31,812 nucleotides of DNA from a virus: positions 1-31,812 of IMG/VR virus record IMGVR_UViG_3300048590_000137; one strand, written 5' to 3'. The notes beneath the pieces are model-generated. The model was not told the origin of the DNA, made no database searches, and saw only the letters and a list, made by a program, of their open reading frames with translations. The position numbers and the translations under genes were made by a program. Shown here one piece after another: positions 29,752-31,812 of this stretch; within the stretch, counting starts at the first letter, position 1, and each line of letters begins with the position of its first letter.

Positions 29752-30560
29752 GAGAGCACGGCACCCACGCCCGCTACGTCGTCGACCGCTGCCGTTGCGA
29801 CCGATGCCGCGCCGCCACCCGCGAGTACGAGCGCGAGCGCCGAGCACGCATCGAACCGGCCTACGTCGCCGCCGGCCCCGCACGCCGCCACGTCGAAGAG
29901 CTCCGCGCCGCCGGGGTCGGCCTCAAGCAGGTGGCGAAGGCCGCAGGACTGCCACACGGGACGCTCTCCAAGCTGATCTACGGCGACAGCGCACGCGGCA
30001 TGGCGCCCTCGAAACGGGTCCGACCCGCCACCGCGGAGCGGATCCTGGCCGTCACCCCCGCGGACATAGCGGACGGAGCCCGAGTCCCCGCGGGCCCGAC
30101 ATGGGAACACGTCGAGCGCCTCGTCGCCGCCGGAGTGCCCCGCGTACGGATCGCGGAACGCATCGGTCAGACCCGAGCACTGCAACTCGGCCGCCAGTGG
30201 GTGCAGGCCCGCCACGCCCGGGAGATCGCCGCCATGGCCGCCGAGCTCGTGCCCGTCGAACCGGCCGACTTGGTCGACGACCGGGACCGGATCACTCTCG
30301 CTCTCGTCGAGATGCTGGAGGACCGCATCGACCAGGCGGGCTGGCGTGCCGAAGCAGCATGCCAGGGGCGTCCGACGTGGATGTGGTTCCCGGCCCGGGG
30401 TGACAGCGCCACCCTCCGCGCAGCCAAGCGAGTGTGCGGCGCCTGCCTGGTCCGTGACGACTGCCTGACGGCGAACCTCCACCAGCGCGACGGCGTGTAC
30501 GGAGGGCTGTCCGCCCGGGAGCGTCGAGCGCTGCGCAGCACCGAGGAGGTGGCGTCGTGA
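29748..30560 (+). CDS. HTH protein with C-terminal WhiB domain
   Basis: A 270-residue protein from GTG in a 4-nt overlap. The N-terminus carries RYVVDRCRCDRCRAATREYE (Cys15, Cys17, Cys20), a motif seen in actinophage proteins with a Zn- or DNA-binding start. HTH-like segments follow (AAGVGLKQVAKAAGLPHGTL, VAAGVPRVRIAERIGQTRAL). The C-terminal 75 residues form a second WhiB-type domain with Cys205, Cys230 (CGAC), Cys233 and Cys239, and GVYGGLS in place of GVWGG. It combines a regulator with an iron-sulfur sensor, directly downstream of a separate WhiB gene. Confidence 0.8.
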   Translation: MREHGTHARYVVDRCRCDRCRAATREYERERRARIEPAYVAAGPARRHVEELRAAGVGLKQVAKAAGLPHGTLSKLIYGDSARGMAPSKRVRPATAERILAVTPADIADGARVPAGPTWEHVERLVAAGVPRVRIAERIGQTRALQLGRQWVQARHAREIAAMAAELVPVEPADLVDDRDRITLALVEMLEDRIDQAGWRAEAACQGRPTWMWFPARGDSATLRAAKRVCGACLVRDDCLTANLHQRDGVYGGLSARERRALRSTEEVAS

Positions 30561-30760
30561 CCGACTACCCCTGCTCCGAACCGGCAACCGCCGACATCGT
30601 CGGCGCGCTGCGCGTCATCGCAGACGGGTTCACCGGGACCCTCGACCCGACCATCGGCCACGTGCTCAGCCTCGCCGCCCGACGCCTGGAACAGCTCTCC
30701 GCACGCCACGAAGCCGGGCTCGCCGCACGGGCCACCGCCATGCACAAGGGGACACCATGA
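30557..30760 (+). CDS. 67-residue helical hypothetical protein
   Basis: GTG in a GTGA overlap. Sequence PATADIVGALRVIADGF, DPTIGHVLSLAARRLEQLS and HEAGLAARATAMHKG fits three amphipathic helices. It may be a small helical adaptor for the nuclease that follows. No family recognised. Confidence 0.55.
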   Translation: MTDYPCSEPATADIVGALRVIADGFTGTLDPTIGHVLSLAARRLEQLSARHEAGLAARATAMHKGTP

Positions 30761-31812
30761 CCGACACGCTCACCCAGTCGACAGAACCACCGAGGGATCG
30801 TTGGGGGCGTTACCTCGTGCCCCGCGATGACGGAGACGACGGACGCGTGGCGCTCACTCGGGCCACGACCGTGGCCAAGGCGCCGGAGGATCAGGGAGGG
30901 CTCATGGCGTGGGAGGGGCGCATGGTCGCCCTCGGGCTCGCCCAGCGACCCGACCTCCTCGCCCTGGTCGCCACCACCGACCCCGACGACAAGAAGGCCC
31001 TCAACCGGATCTGCAACGACGCCAAGGAGGCGGGCGGCGCCACCAGGGCGCGCAACGCCGGCACCGCCGTGCACGCAGCGATCGAAGCCGTCAACCGGGG
31101 ACACGAGCCGCTGCCGCTCTTCGCCGCAGAGGTCGAGGCCTACCGGGCCGCGCTGGCCACCGCCGGGCTCGTGGCGGTGCCCGATCTCGTCGAGCGGATC
31201 GTGGTGGACCACGAGCGAGGCATCGCGGGGACGTTCGACGTGGCGCTGCGCGCTGCCGATGGCACGCTGTTCGTCGCGGATGTGAAGACCGGCAGCGTCG
31301 GCTACCCGGCGGCCTTCGCCATCCAGCTCTACATCTACGCCAGTGCCCCGCACCTCCTCTCCACGGACTTCGAGCGGCTCGAGGCGGCACCGGGATTCGA
31401 CCAGACGCGCGGGGTGATCATCCACCTCCCCGAGGGGGGCCCGTGCACCCTCCACTGGATCGACCTCACGATGGGCGCCCGGGGTCTCGCCGTCGCACTC
31501 GATGTCCGCAACTGGCGATCGGAAGCCAAGAGCAGCGCGCTGCTCTCGCCGATCGCCGAGAGCTCCGACGGTGGTCCTCCCTCCACCGCCGTCGTCGAGC
31601 GGGGGGAGGTGTCGGACGCTGGCACGGCTCCGGCACCTCCCCTGCCCACCAGGGAGCGCATCGAGTGGTTCGTGGCGCGCTACGACGAGCTGCGCGAGGC
31701 GGTGCCCGCTGAGCGCATCGCCCAGGGGTGGCCCGAGGGTGTGCCCGGGCCCCGCAAGGCCATCTCGTGGACCTCTGCGGAGATGGACGCTGCCGTGGCG
31801 CACCTCACCCGC
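30757..31812 (+). CDS. RecB/Cas4-type PD-(D/E)XK nuclease (3' end outside window)
   Basis: The frame is open from the ATG at 30757 (ATGA overlap) to the right edge, 352 codons. The nuclease motifs are in order: GTAVHAAIEA (His106), AGTFDVAL (Asp161), FVADVKTG (Asp175, Lys177) and AIQLYIYA (Gln190). This is the RecB/AddB/Cas4 arrangement of HxxxE-like, D, DxK and Q motifs. A Pro/Ser linker follows (about residues 270-300) and then ARYDELREAVP with an alpha-helical end. No cysteine cluster is seen, so it lacks the 4Fe-4S motif of Cas4 in the visible part. It is likely a recombination exonuclease that works with the RuvC-like protein. Confidence 0.8.
   Translation, partial: MTDTLTQSTEPPRDRWGRYLVPRDDGDDGRVALTRATTVAKAPEDQGGLMAWEGRMVALGLAQRPDLLALVATTDPDDKKALNRICNDAKEAGGATRARNAGTAVHAAIEAVNRGHEPLPLFAAEVEAYRAALATAGLVAVPDLVERIVVDHERGIAGTFDVALRAADGTLFVADVKTGSVGYPAAFAIQLYIYASAPHLLSTDFERLEAAPGFDQTRGVIIHLPEGGPCTLHWIDLTMGARGLAVALDVRNWRSEAKSSALLSPIAESSDGGPPSTAVVERGEVSDAGTAPAPPLPTRERIEWFVARYDELREAVPAERIAQGWPEGVPGPRKAISWTSAEMDAAVAHLTR

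Noticed and set aside
30565-31803. 412-residue reverse-strand ORF at the right edge
   Set aside because: Antisense to the RecB-type nuclease, which has all the expected motifs in the forward frame.

Overview
The window is a segment of a GC-rich tailed bacteriophage (siphovirus-type) genome or prophage. Three things point to an actinobacterial host: two WhiB-family proteins, a small holin-like protein with the C-terminal ANTST motif seen in actinophages, and strongly G/C-biased third codon positions with frequent GTG starts. The species cannot be named from the sequence. Both ends of the window cut through genes: the large terminase on the left and a RecB-like nuclease on the right. No integrase, immunity repressor, tRNA or CRISPR array was recognised.

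Positions 1-22873 are a rightward late operon. It runs in order: terminase large subunit (3' part), small membrane protein, portal, prohead protease, major capsid protein, then a strong UUCG hairpin. Next come a small protein and an inserted cassette of a GT-A glycosyltransferase, a polytopic membrane protein and a methyltransferase. The head-tail connector set, a GT-B glycosyltransferase and the major tail protein follow. Tail assembly chaperones show a -1 frameshift, and after them come the tape measure and a distal tail protein with a LamG-like insert. A lysis group (TM protein, M15 endolysin, holin-like protein) sits between tail genes. The operon continues with three adhesion or fibre genes: a small structural protein, a tail protein with a GH172 (DUF2961) domain, and a 1282-residue fibre with a GH26-like domain between two blocks of repeats. 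It closes with a small BppU-like protein and a sigma-factor-like regulator.

Positions 22874-23238 are a control region. It holds a clear intrinsic terminator, a short leftward gene with an Ltp (superinfection-exclusion lipoprotein) motif, clustered ATGCA/GTTGCA motifs and a candidate promoter that would give a leaderless transcript.

Positions 23239 to the end are a rightward early-type operon of about 24 small genes, joined almost throughout by 4-nt start/stop overlaps. It encodes a MerR/excisionase-like HTH protein, a ParB-like protein, small membrane proteins and a candidate lipoprotein. It also encodes several Cys-rich proteins, a gene with ten 24-bp repeats, a RuvC-like resolvase, a DUF6948-like protein beside a Gly-X repeat protein, two WhiB-domain fusions and a RecB/Cas4-type nuclease.

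The most notable content is glycobiological. The phage carries enzymes likely to add or modify glycans (two glycosyltransferases, a membrane protein and a methyltransferase among the head and tail genes). It also carries tail proteins with glycan-cleaving folds (GH172 and GH26-like).
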